From: Rathayibacter sp. VKM Ac-2879
Lineage (GTDB): Bacteria > Actinomycetota > Actinomycetes > Actinomycetales > Microbacteriaceae
Reading direction: 5' to 3'
DNA: 64,000 nt
Assembly (NCBI RefSeq): GCF_015351245.1
Contig: NZ_JADKSO010000001.1
Location: 372,001 to 436,000 of the forward strand
Program-made: the position numbers and the translations under genes
Notes under the pieces: model-generated
Database searches by the model: none
What the model was told of the DNA's origin: nothing
Seen by the model: only the letters and a program-made list of their open reading frames with translations
In this document: positions 39,686-49,809 of the stretch, in pieces
Numbering within the stretch: position 1 is the first letter of the stretch
Layout of the letters: every line of letters starts with the position of its first letter

Positions 39686-42600
39686 ATGACGACACGACCC
39701 CCGCGCGTCCGACGACGCCGACTGCTGGCGGCCGCACTCGCTTCTCTTTCGGCGGCCGCGCTCGCCGCCGGTGCTGCGGTTCCCGTCGCCGCCGCCGAGC
39801 CGAGCACCCCGCCGACGCCCGCGCAGAGCCTCCTCGCCGACTTCACCTTCGACTCGGCACCGACCGCAGGCGCGTTCACCGACCGCTCCGCCCGCGCGAG
39901 CGTGCAGGGCACCGCGACCCTCGTCCCTGGCCGTGACGGGCAGGGGACAGCCGCCTCGCTCTCGTCGTCGTTCTGGCTGAACCTCACCGGCACCGACGGG
40001 CAGCCGCTGCTCAAGGGCCGCGACAGCGTCACCTTCTCGTACGATTCCCGGCCCGCCACCGACGGCAACGTCGGCTGGAGCCTCTTCGCCGCGCGTACCG
40101 CCGACGGCCAGAACTACGGGCAGGAGAAGTACCTCGGTGTCCTCGACCGCACGACCGGGCTCAACGTCGAGCGGTACGCCAACACCACCGGCCGCGACAC
40201 CTCCGGCAACCTCGCCGCTCCGGGATCGGGTGCGCAGTGGAAGCACGTCGACCTCGTGCTCGACGGCAGCACCGCCCGCCTCTACGTCGACGGCGTCGCG
40301 AAGTCGGTCACGACGGCCGGCCCGTCGCTCAGCACGATCCTCAGCAGCACCGGGGGCGTACTGCAGGTGGGGAAGGCGAACTGGGGAGGCGGAGAGTACT
40401 TCACGGGCCTCCTCGACAACCTGCGCGTCTACAGCCGAGCACTGACCGGAGCCGAGCTCGGCGCCGCACCGAGCTCCGTCGCCACCGACGTGGGCGCCGC
40501 CCTCGCCGTGCCCGCGACAGTGCTCGGAGACCTGCCCTCCCAGGTCCTCGGCAAAGCCGTGACCTGGACTGCGAGCGGAGCCGGTGCCGCGCGCGTCTCC
40601 TCCGCAGGGCGCGTCGACACCTCGGGCCTCGCCGCCCCGGTCTCCGTGACCCTGCAGGCCGCCGTCGCCGGAGTCGCCCAGACGTTCAGCTGGACCAGCA
40701 CGATCGCCGCTCCCGGCGGCCGCATCGCCACCTACGTCAAGACGGTGACGACGACTAACGGAGTCAAGGACGACCCGCTGGCCTACAACGACGACCGCCG
40801 AGCAGACGCGCTCTATGCCGCGGCCCTGCCGACGGGCGCGAGCGCGTGGGAGCCGCTCAACCGCGCGCAGGCGATCCTCTACGTCGCGCAGGACGGCGAC
40901 CAAAACCAGAAGCCCAACGCCCAGATGGGCTCGCCGCTGCTCTTCCGCGCGAAGGACGGCTCGCTCGCGGCGGTCTCGTCGCAGAACAACGCGACCGACT
41001 CCCTCTACCTGTGGAGCTCCTCCGACGGACGCACTTTCACCGACCAGCGCGTCGTGACGCTCGCCCCCGGCTCGGTCGTCACCGACCCGCGGATCGTCTT
41101 CGACACGGCCCGCTCGAGCTACAAGGTGTTCTGGACCGACCTGCTCACGGGGGAGGGGCGCGTGACCCTCCTCGCCGACCTCGCCGCCGGCACCACTCCG
41201 GGAGCCACCACTCTCGCCGACACCCGCACGCTCGGCGTGAGCGGCGCGGGAATCCCCAGCTGGGCCGCGCAGAACCAGGCGAGCGACGTCACTCTCACGG
41301 CGGGCGAGTTCGACACCTTCTACAAGAACTACGTCGACCTGCAGAACACCGGAGTCAAGACCCTCGCGGCGCAGGTCGCCCAGGGCGCCTCGTCGAGCGC
41401 GGTCGCCGCCTCCCTGCCGCAGAAGGCGGTCATGGAGTACAACGACGGCTCCACCAAGAGCCTCGTCGTCGACTGGCAGGACGACCTCTCGGGAGTCGAC
41501 ACCTCCAAGCCGGGCAGCTATCAGGTCAGCGGAGTCGTGCAGCAGGACCCCGAGAAGATGGTGAACGACGCGCGGGCCGACCCGCACGTGTTCCTCAACC
41601 CCGACGACGGCTACTACTACCTCACCGGCTCGCACTACGGTCAGCCGTCCACCGGCCCGATCGAGGAGAGCACCAGCTACCGCAAGATCGGCCTCAAGCG
41701 CGCGAAGACCCTCGCGGGCCTCGCGACCGCGCCCGAGCAGATCGTCATCGATCCCGACGCGGGCACTCCCGGCAAGCAGAGCCAATACCCCAACACCTTC
41801 TACGGCTGGGGCGGGTACATCTGGGCGCAGGAGTTCCACAAGATCAACGGCACCTGGTGGATCGTCGCCGGCATGCACAAGGGCTACGCGCTCACGGGCG
41901 CCTGGTGCGACAACACCGTGCTGATCCCGTACACCGGCACCGACGCCTCCATCGCCGCGGGTGGTTTCTTCGACCAGACGAAGTGGGGTGCGCCGGTCGT
42001 GCTCGAGGGTGCCCCGTTCGATGTGACCTACATCGACCGCCAGGAGAACGGCGCGACCCAGGGCTACTGGATCCTCCCCAGCGGCAATTCGATCTCGATC
42101 GCGAAGGCGCAGATGGGCCCGAAGGGGACCGTCCCCCTCATCGCGGGCGCGTCGAGCCGCGTCTACAGCCAGAGCCAGGCGTGGGAGCAGGGCAAGCGCT
42201 CGCCTACCCCCTCTGACACCACCGAGGGCACCGATCAGCCGGTCGTCGAGGCGCCGTTCATGGTGCAGCAGGGCGGGAAGATGTACCTGACCTACTCGGG
42301 TGGCACGGTCGACAAGTACTACTCGCTTGGGATGCTCACCGCCGACGCCACCGCCGATCTGCAGAACCCGGCGAGCTGGAAGCAGACCCCGTTCCCGGTG
42401 CTGGACACTTCCGACACCTACCAGGGTCGCCTCGGCGCCGACGAGACGGCATACACCCGCCAGCAGGCGGGCACCGGCCACAACTCGTTCGCCACCGACG
42501 AGTCCGGCAACCTCGTGCTCGCCTACCATGCGCGTCCCTACCCGGACCCGCACATGGTCACCGACCCGCAGAACGCCGGTGGCCTGTTCGACTCCGACCG

Positions 42601-42994
42601 CAACACCTGGCTCAAGGGCGTGAATGTGCGGGCCAACGGCGCGCTCGACCTCTCGCTCGGCAAAGACCAGGAGGTGGCGCCCGGCAACCGGACCGTCCGC
42701 GTGACCGTCACGGTCACCGGCTCGGCCGTCACGGCAAGCGCCGTCGCCCGCTGCGTCTCGGGCAAGGCGGTCGTCACGGTGACCACGAAGAACGCGGCGA
42801 ACTCGACGGCCGACGTGCAGTGGAACACCGCCTGGGGCGCGCGCAGCCAGCAGATCGGCGCGCAGAAGACCGCCTCCCTCGCCATCACCACGCGCGCCAC
42901 GTCGATCGTCGCCGGAACGCTGCAGGGCACCGCGACCATCGGCTCGACCTCGACGCCCGTGAGCGCGGCCTACCCCGCGCTGCGCTGCGGCTGA
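39686..42994 (+). CDS. Secreted GH43 protein with LamG and tandem propeller-like regions
   Basis: The 1102-aa product has a signal peptide with RRRR (to about residue 37), a LamG-like domain (about 45-250) and a region of SPLLFRAKDGSLAAVSSQNN / DPRIVFDTARSSYKVFW repeats (about 400-530) that looks like a degenerate first propeller. An Ig-like (Big_4) insert with VMEYNDGSTKSLVVDW precedes the GH43 catalytic propeller beginning NDARADPHVFLNPDDGYYYL (Asp632 as the likely base). The shared C-terminal domain ends ALRCG. GH43 enzymes attack arabinan or xylan side chains. It opens a three-gene GH43 run under operator 3. Confidence 0.88.
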   Translation: MTTRPPRVRRRRLLAAALASLSAAALAAGAAVPVAAAEPSTPPTPAQSLLADFTFDSAPTAGAFTDRSARASVQGTATLVPGRDGQGTAASLSSSFWLNLTGTDGQPLLKGRDSVTFSYDSRPATDGNVGWSLFAARTADGQNYGQEKYLGVLDRTTGLNVERYANTTGRDTSGNLAAPGSGAQWKHVDLVLDGSTARLYVDGVAKSVTTAGPSLSTILSSTGGVLQVGKANWGGGEYFTGLLDNLRVYSRALTGAELGAAPSSVATDVGAALAVPATVLGDLPSQVLGKAVTWTASGAGAARVSSAGRVDTSGLAAPVSVTLQAAVAGVAQTFSWTSTIAAPGGRIATYVKTVTTTNGVKDDPLAYNDDRRADALYAAALPTGASAWEPLNRAQAILYVAQDGDQNQKPNAQMGSPLLFRAKDGSLAAVSSQNNATDSLYLWSSSDGRTFTDQRVVTLAPGSVVTDPRIVFDTARSSYKVFWTDLLTGEGRVTLLADLAAGTTPGATTLADTRTLGVSGAGIPSWAAQNQASDVTLTAGEFDTFYKNYVDLQNTGVKTLAAQVAQGASSSAVAASLPQKAVMEYNDGSTKSLVVDWQDDLSGVDTSKPGSYQVSGVVQQDPEKMVNDARADPHVFLNPDDGYYYLTGSHYGQPSTGPIEESTSYRKIGLKRAKTLAGLATAPEQIVIDPDAGTPGKQSQYPNTFYGWGGYIWAQEFHKINGTWWIVAGMHKGYALTGAWCDNTVLIPYTGTDASIAAGGFFDQTKWGAPVVLEGAPFDVTYIDRQENGATQGYWILPSGNSISIAKAQMGPKGTVPLIAGASSRVYSQSQAWEQGKRSPTPSDTTEGTDQPVVEAPFMVQQGGKMYLTYSGGTVDKYYSLGMLTADATADLQNPASWKQTPFPVLDTSDTYQGRLGADETAYTRQQAGTGHNSFATDESGNLVLAYHARPYPDPHMVTDPQNAGGLFDSDRNTWLKGVNVRANGALDLSLGKDQEVAPGNRTVRVTVTVTGSAVTASAVARCVSGKAVVTVTTKNAANSTADVQWNTAWGARSQQIGAQKTASLAITTRATSIVAGTLQGTATIGSTSTPVSAAYPALRCG

Positions 42995-43041
42995 TCACCT
43001 CCCTCCTCCCCTCCATCCCCGCTCTCTCGGAAAGGCACCCC

Positions 43042-46002
43042 ATGCCACGATCCCCCAGGCCAGAGGCCCGCCAGCGGCGCCTCCGGCTCCCGAAGGCGGC
43101 CGTCTCGCTGACGCTCGCCGCCGTCTGTCTCGGAGGCGTCCTCGGTCCTGTCGGCAGCGCCGTCGCAGCCGAGACGGTCCCCGCCCCCGTCCTGCAGTAC
43201 AGCTTCGACGCGCTCGGCACCGCCGCGCTCAGCAACGGAGCCGTCATCGCCGACGACATCGCCAACGGGCACCCGGGCACGGTCGTCAACGCTGGAGCGA
43301 CCACCGTCGCCGGCCCTTCCGGCGCGTCGGGCGATCGCGCCCTCTCGCTCCCGGGCGGCGGCAGCAACTCGGGCGCCCCCTATGTGAACATCGCCCCGGG
43401 GCTCATCCCCGCCGGCACCACCGACGTCACGATGTCGGCGTGGCTCCTCTGGAGCGGCGCACCGCAGTGCACCTGGCCGTTCACCCTCGGCTCGGGCGTG
43501 AACGCGCACGTGCTCGCGACCACGCAGTGTGGTGACTCGGGCTACGGAGCGATCAAGAACGGCAACGAGGTGCGCGCCTCCGGCACCGCCCCCGTTCCCG
43601 CCTCCCGCTGGGTGCAGATGTCCGTCGTCGTCCGCGGCGGCGTCTCGATCTCGACCTTCCTCGACGGCCAGCAGATCGGCACCGCGGCCACCGGCTACAA
43701 CGCCTCGGCCGCCGTCGGCAGCTCCACCTTCTCGGGCTTCCTCGGCAAGTCGTTCTACGGCGCCGACGCCTACTGGGCCGGCGCGATCGACAACGTCCAG
43801 GTCTGGACCTCCGCGCTGACCCCGGGCCAGCTCCAGCAGAGCGGCGCGTCCATCCACTCGGTGCTCGCCACGAAGGACGCCGCCGTCTCGCTCGGCGACA
43901 CCTCGGCCGTGACGTCGAACCTCACGCTCCCGACCACGGGCGCCAACGGCTCCACGATCACCTGGGCGTCCAGCGCGCCCGGCACGGTCAGCACGAGCGG
44001 AGTCGTCACCCGGCCCGCCTCGGGCACCCCCGACGCGACGCTGACCCTCACCCCGACGGCGACCCACGGCGGCTCCGCGGTCACCGGCTCCGCCATCACG
44101 GTGACCGTCAAGGCGTACGCCGCCGGAGACAGCGCCCAGGCCGAGCTCGCTCGCGCCGTCGCCGCCGCTGTCAAGGCCGACCCGGCCCTGCAGGGCTCGG
44201 TCCGCGGCAGCCTCTCGCTGCCGAACACCGGAGCCGACCTCGACTCCGTGTCGTCGCTCTCGGGTGCCTCGAGCGCCGTCATCGACTGGAGCTCCTCCGC
44301 TCCGGCTGTGATCAGCGCCACCGACGTCGGCACCGAGCCGAACGTCGTCAAGAAGGGCTCCGTCACCCGCGGCAGCGCCGACACGAACGTGACCCTGACC
44401 GCCACCGTGCGCGTCTCGGGCGCCTCGCCCGTTGTCGTGACCCTGCCACTGACCGTGCTCGCCGCCGCGCCGGTGAGCCAGGCCGACCTCGACGCGTACC
44501 TGTTCGTCTACTTCACCGGTGACAACGTCGAGGGCGAGAAGCTGCGCTTCGCAACCTCCGACGGCAACAACGCGCTCAAGTGGAAGACCCTCAACGACGC
44601 GCAGCCGATCCTGACCTCGACCAAGGGCACGCAGGGTCTGCGCGACCCGTACATCCTGCGCTCGCCCGAGGGTGACCGCTTCTTCCTGATCGCGACCGAC
44701 CTCTCGGTCGGCCGCTCGGGCTGGGGAGGCGCGACCGACAACGGCAGCCACTACCTCGAGATCTGGGAGTCGACCGACCTCGTCAACTGGGGCGAGCAGC
44801 GCCACGTCGAGGTCAACGTGCCCAAGGCGGGCATGACCTGGGCGCCTGAGGCGACCTACGACCCCACGATCGACGCCTACGTCGTGTACTGGACCTCGTC
44901 GATGTACCTCGACGACGCGCGCACGCAGCCCGACGGCAACGGACCGCAGATCGTCACCTCGATCACGCGCGACTTCCGCACTTTCACCACTCCTCAGCCG
45001 TGGTTCAAGGCGGCCGACCTCCCCAGCCTCAACAAGGGCAACGGACTGATCGACTCGACCGTCCTCAAGGAGGGCGACCAGTACTACCGGTTCACGAAGG
45101 CCACGCAGAACTCGGGCTGCCCCTCGCCCGACATCATCGGACAGCGTTCGACGGATCTGCGCGCCACCACGGCGTCCGGCGCCTGGAGCCTGGTCGACAC
45201 CTGCATCGGTCGCACCGCCGGCACACCGGAGGTGGAGGGTCCGGAGATCTTCCGCGCCAACCCGGGTGACGCGAGCGGGTTCAAGTACTTCCTCTGGGTC
45301 GACAACTACGGCGGAGTCGGCTACATCCCGCTCGGCACGAACTCGCTCGACGGCGACATCCAGTGGACCTACCCGTCGAACTTCTCGCTGCCCGCCTCCC
45401 CGCGCCACGGCTCGGTGCTGGCGATCACGGCGAAGGAGCGCGACGCTCTCGCCGCGAAGTGGAACCCGGCACTCCTGGTCACCTCGGTCGACCCGGTCTC
45501 CGCGACCGTGCAGGCCGGCGCCACCACGGTGACGCTGCCCTCGACCGTGGGGGCGACCTTCAAGGACGGCCACCGCGAGACCGTCGGAGTCACCTGGGCG
45601 ACCGCCGATCTGTCGGGCCTGAAGAAGGCAGGCGACACGGTCCAGGTCAAGGGACAGCTCGCGAACTCCGCGGCGACTCCCGCGATCGCGACCATCACCG
45701 CGACCGCCCCTCCCGGGATCCCGGTCACGGTGACCGCCGAGCCGCGATGCCTCGCGGGCAAGGTCACCCTGACGGGCACGGCGAAGAACACCAGCACCGT
45801 CACCGCCGACCTCACCATGAGGACGGCGTGGGGCAGCAAGACCTTCGCCTCGGTCGCCCCGGGCAAGACCGTCACGGGCGCCTTCTCGACCCGCGCCGCG
45901 TCGATTAGCGCGGGCACGCTCCAGCTGACCGCCACGGGCGTCTCGGGCAACTCGGCCACCGGAAGCGCCTCCGCGGCGTACCCGGCGCTGAGCTGCCGCT
46001 GA
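43042..46002 (+). CDS. Secreted GH43 protein with LamG and aBig_2-like domains
   Basis: A 986-residue exported enzyme: signal peptide to about residue 42 (AVA-AET), LamG-like domain to about 265, and two atrophied-Ig (aBig_2-like) domains (TLPTTGANGSTITWASSAPG is the first). The GH43 propeller begins around residue 485, with GLRDPYILRSPEGDRFFLIA (Asp535, likely base), TWAPEATYDPTIDAYVVYW and EGPEIFR. A Big_4-like domain and the shared C-terminal domain (RCLAGKVTLTGTAKN...ALSCR) follow. It resembles exo- or endo-arabinanase-type GH43 rather than xylosidase, but specificity is open. ATG follows AAAGG, 47 bp after the previous stop. Confidence 0.88.
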   Translation: MPRSPRPEARQRRLRLPKAAVSLTLAAVCLGGVLGPVGSAVAAETVPAPVLQYSFDALGTAALSNGAVIADDIANGHPGTVVNAGATTVAGPSGASGDRALSLPGGGSNSGAPYVNIAPGLIPAGTTDVTMSAWLLWSGAPQCTWPFTLGSGVNAHVLATTQCGDSGYGAIKNGNEVRASGTAPVPASRWVQMSVVVRGGVSISTFLDGQQIGTAATGYNASAAVGSSTFSGFLGKSFYGADAYWAGAIDNVQVWTSALTPGQLQQSGASIHSVLATKDAAVSLGDTSAVTSNLTLPTTGANGSTITWASSAPGTVSTSGVVTRPASGTPDATLTLTPTATHGGSAVTGSAITVTVKAYAAGDSAQAELARAVAAAVKADPALQGSVRGSLSLPNTGADLDSVSSLSGASSAVIDWSSSAPAVISATDVGTEPNVVKKGSVTRGSADTNVTLTATVRVSGASPVVVTLPLTVLAAAPVSQADLDAYLFVYFTGDNVEGEKLRFATSDGNNALKWKTLNDAQPILTSTKGTQGLRDPYILRSPEGDRFFLIATDLSVGRSGWGGATDNGSHYLEIWESTDLVNWGEQRHVEVNVPKAGMTWAPEATYDPTIDAYVVYWTSSMYLDDARTQPDGNGPQIVTSITRDFRTFTTPQPWFKAADLPSLNKGNGLIDSTVLKEGDQYYRFTKATQNSGCPSPDIIGQRSTDLRATTASGAWSLVDTCIGRTAGTPEVEGPEIFRANPGDASGFKYFLWVDNYGGVGYIPLGTNSLDGDIQWTYPSNFSLPASPRHGSVLAITAKERDALAAKWNPALLVTSVDPVSATVQAGATTVTLPSTVGATFKDGHRETVGVTWATADLSGLKKAGDTVQVKGQLANSAATPAIATITATAPPGIPVTVTAEPRCLAGKVTLTGTAKNTSTVTADLTMRTAWGSKTFASVAPGKTVTGAFSTRAASISAGTLQLTATGVSGNSATGSASAAYPALSCR

Positions 46003-46010
46003 CGACCTGA

Positions 46011-46049
46011 GTCGGGAGGGGGGCGGCCGCGTGCCGCCCCCCTCCCGAC
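46011..46049. terminator. Hairpin between GH43 genes 2 and 3
   Basis: Perfect 17-bp stem, GTCGGGAGGGGGGCGGC with GCCGCCCCCCTCCCGAC, around a 5-nt loop (46028-46032). It lies nine bases after the second GH43 stop and 42 bp before the third start. There is no U-tract, so it may be a partial terminator or an mRNA-stability hairpin that sets the level of the third gene. Confidence 0.7.
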
Positions 46050-46091
46050 TCCCTTCCCTCCCCACCGATTCCGCCACGGAAGCAGACCACT

Positions 46092-49000
46092 ATGCGATTG
46101 AGACGAACCACGACCCTCCTGGTCGCGGCGAGCCTGACGGCAGGAGGGCTGGTCCTGCAGGCCGCCCCCGCACAGGCCGCAGTGCCCAGCCCGATCCTCT
46201 CTTACGACTTCTCGGCCTCCTCGGCCGTCGGCACCGGCATCGCCGCCGGTGCGACGTTCGCCGACGCCGCCGGCTCGCACCCCGGAACCCTCCGCGGAAC
46301 GGGAGCGACCACCGTCGCCGGACCCCGCGGCGGGACCGACCGTGCCCTCAAGCTCCCCGGCGGCAACGCCGGATCCTCGGCCGCCTACGTCGAGATCGCT
46401 CCCGGCCTGACCACCGCGGCGACCACCGACCTCACGATGTCGGCGTGGCTGCGCTGGGACGGTAACCAGAGCTGCTCCTGGGCGTACTCGCTCGGCCAGT
46501 CCTCCGACCGCTACCTCTTCACCACCCCGCAGTGCGGCGGGAACCTCATCGGAGCGGTGAAGAACGGCTCTGAGCAGCGCGCGACCGCCAACGGCCCCGC
46601 CGCGACCGGGCGCTGGAGCCACGTCGCCGTGGTGCTCCGCAGCGGCGTGAGCGTCTCGACCTATGTCGACGGCACGCTCGCCCAGACCACCCCCACTACG
46701 GCCACCGGTGCCGCTGCGCTGGGCACCTCGACCTTCTCGGGCCTGCTCGGCAAGTCGTTCTACGGCGGCGACCCGTTCTATGCGGGCGCGATCGACGACG
46801 TCCACGTGTATTCGTCCGCTCTCACCCAGGACCAGGTCCGTGAGGAGGCCGGCCCGGCCGCCAGCGCGATCGCCGCGTCCGACGCCGCCGCCGCGCGCGT
46901 GCCGGTCTCGGGAGCCGTCACCTCGGACATCGCCCTGCCCCTCACTGGCGCAGGCGGCTCCACCCTCACCTGGGCGAGCAGCAACACGAGCGTCATCGGG
47001 ACCGACGGCACCGTCCGCCGCCCCGCGGCAGGCTCCGCCGACGCGAACGTGACGCTCACTCCGACGGCCACCTTCGCCGGCTCCTCCTCGACCGGGTCGC
47101 CCACCACCGTGACCGTGACCGCCGACACCGCGGCCGACGCGGCCGACCGCCTGCGCACGGTCCTCATCGTGCCGCCGGTCGTCGCCTCCGGAACGACCCT
47201 GCCCACCGTCCCCGGCTACACGGTGACGTGGACCGCCGACGGCGCGGGCCTCTCGGGCGGCGTGCTCACCAACAGCACGGCCACCGACCGCACCCTCAAG
47301 GTGACGGCGACCGTGCCGATCGGCTCGACGACCCTCACCAAGACGTTCACCGTCTCGGTGCTCAGCTCCTCCACCGGCCGTCAGATCGTGTCGTACACGC
47401 GCACGCCCAGCGGCGAGAACGACGCGAACCAGGACTCGGTCGCCCGCAGCCTGCACCTCGCGCTCGGCACCTCCGTCGCCGACGCCGCGCCGCTCTCGAA
47501 GAACGGCGGGATCCTCTTCGCCGACGGCGAGTTCATCGCCATCGACCGCGTCGACCACCGCAGCATGGCCAACCCCTCGCTGTTCACCTTCGCGGACGGC
47601 ACGATCGGCGTCATCGCGACCCGCGTGCTCGAGAACGGTGGCCCCGACGGCACCGAGACCTCGAGCGCTCTCGTGTTCAAGGCCAAGGACGCCGGCGCCA
47701 CCGACTTCGACGAGCTCGGCCTCCTCGATCTCGGCACCACCAACGGAGTCGCGCAGCCTCGCGCGGTCTACGACTCGGCTCAGGGCCGCTACCTCGTGTC
47801 GTGGAAGGACTCTTCTGGAGCCACCCGCTCGACGACCGTGACCGACCTCGCTCGGACCGAGCTGCGCACCGCGCCGTTCTGGCCCGAGAACGGCGGCAAG
47901 CGCTCCTGGATCGTCTCGGACAACAACCGTGGCACGGTCCGCTCCGGCGTCGCCGTGACCATCGCGGCCCCCGACCTGTCCGGCTTCGCGAGCCGCGTCG
48001 ACGAAGCGGTTCCGGCCGGTACCCTCGCGGTCCCGTCGGCGACGGCGACATCGCTCCTGAACCGCCTCGGTCGCGTCGTGAACACCGGTGTCACTGTGGC
48101 GGGCCAGACGATCCCGCAGGGCGACACCTCGTCGCTCTCGACGGTCAAGGCGAACCTCTCGTATTCCGACGGCTCCACCGGGCAGCTCGGCGTCGACTGG
48201 AACCAGGACCAGCTCAAGAGCCTCGCCACCGCGGCTCCCGGCACCTACAACCTGTCGGGCACCGTGCGCCAGCACCAGTACTCGGACCCCTTCGCGTACA
48301 ACCGCGCGGATCCGACGATCTACCGCTACGAGCACAACGGCACGACGAAGTACCTCTTCATCGCGACCGACGACACCAACAACAACAACATCGCCTCCAG
48401 TCACCTGCCGATCCGAGTGGCCGACACCATCGACCAGCTCGCCGACGACAACGGTGGACTCTCGCGTGAGGTCGACCTGCTCAACCGCAACACTCGCGGT
48501 GACCGCACGGCCGAGGGCCGCGTGATCGCGGGCTGCTACTGGGCTCCCGAGATCCACGAGATCGGCGGCAAGCTGTCGATCCTCTTCGCCCCGTGCTTCA
48601 ACCCGGACAACGACCAGTCGACGCAGAACGGCGCCTGGTACACCGTGCAGGCGCACATCATGCAGATGCGCGACGGCGGCGACCCGGGCAACCCGGCCGA
48701 CTGGTCCAAGCCCAGCGCGATCCTCAAGTCGGACGGCTCGGCCCTGGGCCGTGTCGGGTTCTCGCAGAACATCAGCCTCGACATGACCTATTTCGAGTCG
48801 GGCGGAACCGCCTACTACGCCTGGTCGCAGCGCTACACGCCCTCGGGCCAGCCGCTGAGCGACCCGGCGACCTGGATCGCGAAGGTCGACCCGGCCAACC
48901 CGACCCGCGTCATCGGCGAGCCGGTCCCGATCATCGTCCCCTCGGTCACCTTCGAGGAGCACCTGAGCGAGGGCGCCTTCGCGGTGCAGCGCAACGGCAA

Positions 49001-49679
49001 GATCACGCTGATCTACTCGAGCGACAGCGTCAGCCCGAAGTACATCGTGGGTGGCGCCTGGGCCGACGAGTCGAGCGACCTGACCGACATCAACAGCTGG
49101 CACAAGTACGACACCCCGCTGCTCAAGAGCGAGGCGATGCCCAACGGCGTGGTCGACTACCGCACCTACAAGCAGGGCCCGGGCCACGGCGCGGTCACCC
49201 AGGACGAGGACGGCAACGACCTGTTCGTGTATCACACGTGGGGTGACGGAGTGGGCGGCAACGGCCGCGACACCCGCATCTCGCGCATCCACTACGCCGC
49301 CGACGGTCGCCCGATCCTCGACATGACCCGTGACGAGGAGGTGCTGGCGGCCAACCGCTCGGTCACCACCACCGTCGTGGTCACCGGCTCGCTCTCGGTC
49401 AGCGCCACGGCGACGACCCGCTGCGTCGGAGGCAAGGTCGTGCTGACCGGTACGGCGAAGAACGACAGCCGTGTCGCCGTCGACCTGACGACGACCTCGA
49501 CCTACGGGTCGAAGACCGCCACGGGAGTCGCTCCCGGAGCGAACTCCACCACCGCGTTCACGACGCGCGCCGTCTCGGTGCCCGCCGGCTCGATCACGGT
49601 GAAGGGCTCGGCGGTCGTGAACGGCAAGACGATCACGACGCAGGCCACGGCGGCGTACGCCGCGCGGTCCTGCGGCTGA
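46092..49679 (+). CDS. Secreted GH43 protein, large, with LamG and double-propeller layout
   Basis: The 1195-residue product has a signal peptide (APAQA-AVPS at about residue 28), a LamG-like domain to about 250 and an aBig_2-like domain (PLTGAGGSTLTWASSNTS). A degenerate propeller follows at about 430-640 (PSLFTFADGTIGVIATRVLE; PRAVYDSAQGRYLVSWKDSS), then an Ig-like insert. The GH43 catalytic propeller begins NRADPTIYRYEHNGTTKYLF (Asp740) and contains YWAPEIHEIGGKLSILFAPC. The shared terminal domain ends RSCG. Layout matches the 1102-aa protein. This type is seen in arabinofuranosidases and arabinanases of plant-associated bacteria. Confidence 0.88.
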   Translation: MRLRRTTTLLVAASLTAGGLVLQAAPAQAAVPSPILSYDFSASSAVGTGIAAGATFADAAGSHPGTLRGTGATTVAGPRGGTDRALKLPGGNAGSSAAYVEIAPGLTTAATTDLTMSAWLRWDGNQSCSWAYSLGQSSDRYLFTTPQCGGNLIGAVKNGSEQRATANGPAATGRWSHVAVVLRSGVSVSTYVDGTLAQTTPTTATGAAALGTSTFSGLLGKSFYGGDPFYAGAIDDVHVYSSALTQDQVREEAGPAASAIAASDAAAARVPVSGAVTSDIALPLTGAGGSTLTWASSNTSVIGTDGTVRRPAAGSADANVTLTPTATFAGSSSTGSPTTVTVTADTAADAADRLRTVLIVPPVVASGTTLPTVPGYTVTWTADGAGLSGGVLTNSTATDRTLKVTATVPIGSTTLTKTFTVSVLSSSTGRQIVSYTRTPSGENDANQDSVARSLHLALGTSVADAAPLSKNGGILFADGEFIAIDRVDHRSMANPSLFTFADGTIGVIATRVLENGGPDGTETSSALVFKAKDAGATDFDELGLLDLGTTNGVAQPRAVYDSAQGRYLVSWKDSSGATRSTTVTDLARTELRTAPFWPENGGKRSWIVSDNNRGTVRSGVAVTIAAPDLSGFASRVDEAVPAGTLAVPSATATSLLNRLGRVVNTGVTVAGQTIPQGDTSSLSTVKANLSYSDGSTGQLGVDWNQDQLKSLATAAPGTYNLSGTVRQHQYSDPFAYNRADPTIYRYEHNGTTKYLFIATDDTNNNNIASSHLPIRVADTIDQLADDNGGLSREVDLLNRNTRGDRTAEGRVIAGCYWAPEIHEIGGKLSILFAPCFNPDNDQSTQNGAWYTVQAHIMQMRDGGDPGNPADWSKPSAILKSDGSALGRVGFSQNISLDMTYFESGGTAYYAWSQRYTPSGQPLSDPATWIAKVDPANPTRVIGEPVPIIVPSVTFEEHLSEGAFAVQRNGKITLIYSSDSVSPKYIVGGAWADESSDLTDINSWHKYDTPLLKSEAMPNGVVDYRTYKQGPGHGAVTQDEDGNDLFVYHTWGDGVGGNGRDTRISRIHYAADGRPILDMTRDEEVLAANRSVTTTVVVTGSLSVSATATTRCVGGKVVLTGTAKNDSRVAVDLTTTSTYGSKTATGVAPGANSTTAFTTRAVSVPAGSITVKGSAVVNGKTITTQATAAYAARSCG

Positions 49680-49741
49680 TCCACGAGTGAGAGGTGGGGG
49701 AGGGGCCGAGCGGCTCCTCCCTCACCTCAGCGATCACGGGG

Positions 49742-49793
49742 GCACGACAAGGCCGGGCCCACCTCTTGCGAGGTGGGCCCGGCCTTGTCGTGC
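49742..49793. terminator. Bidirectional terminator
   Basis: A perfect 24-bp stem: arm 49742-49765 (GCACGACAAGGCCGGGCCCA...) and arm 49770-49793 with loop TTGC. It lies between the end of the third GH43 gene (+) and the end of the secreted HExxH protein gene (-), serving both directions. Confidence 0.85.
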
Positions 49794-49809
49794 GGGACGT
49801 GTCGGGGGA

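Noticed and set aside
49742-49793. A small regulatory RNA at the perfect 24-bp hairpin
   Set aside because: Position between two convergent gene ends fits a bidirectional terminator, and no promoter points into it.
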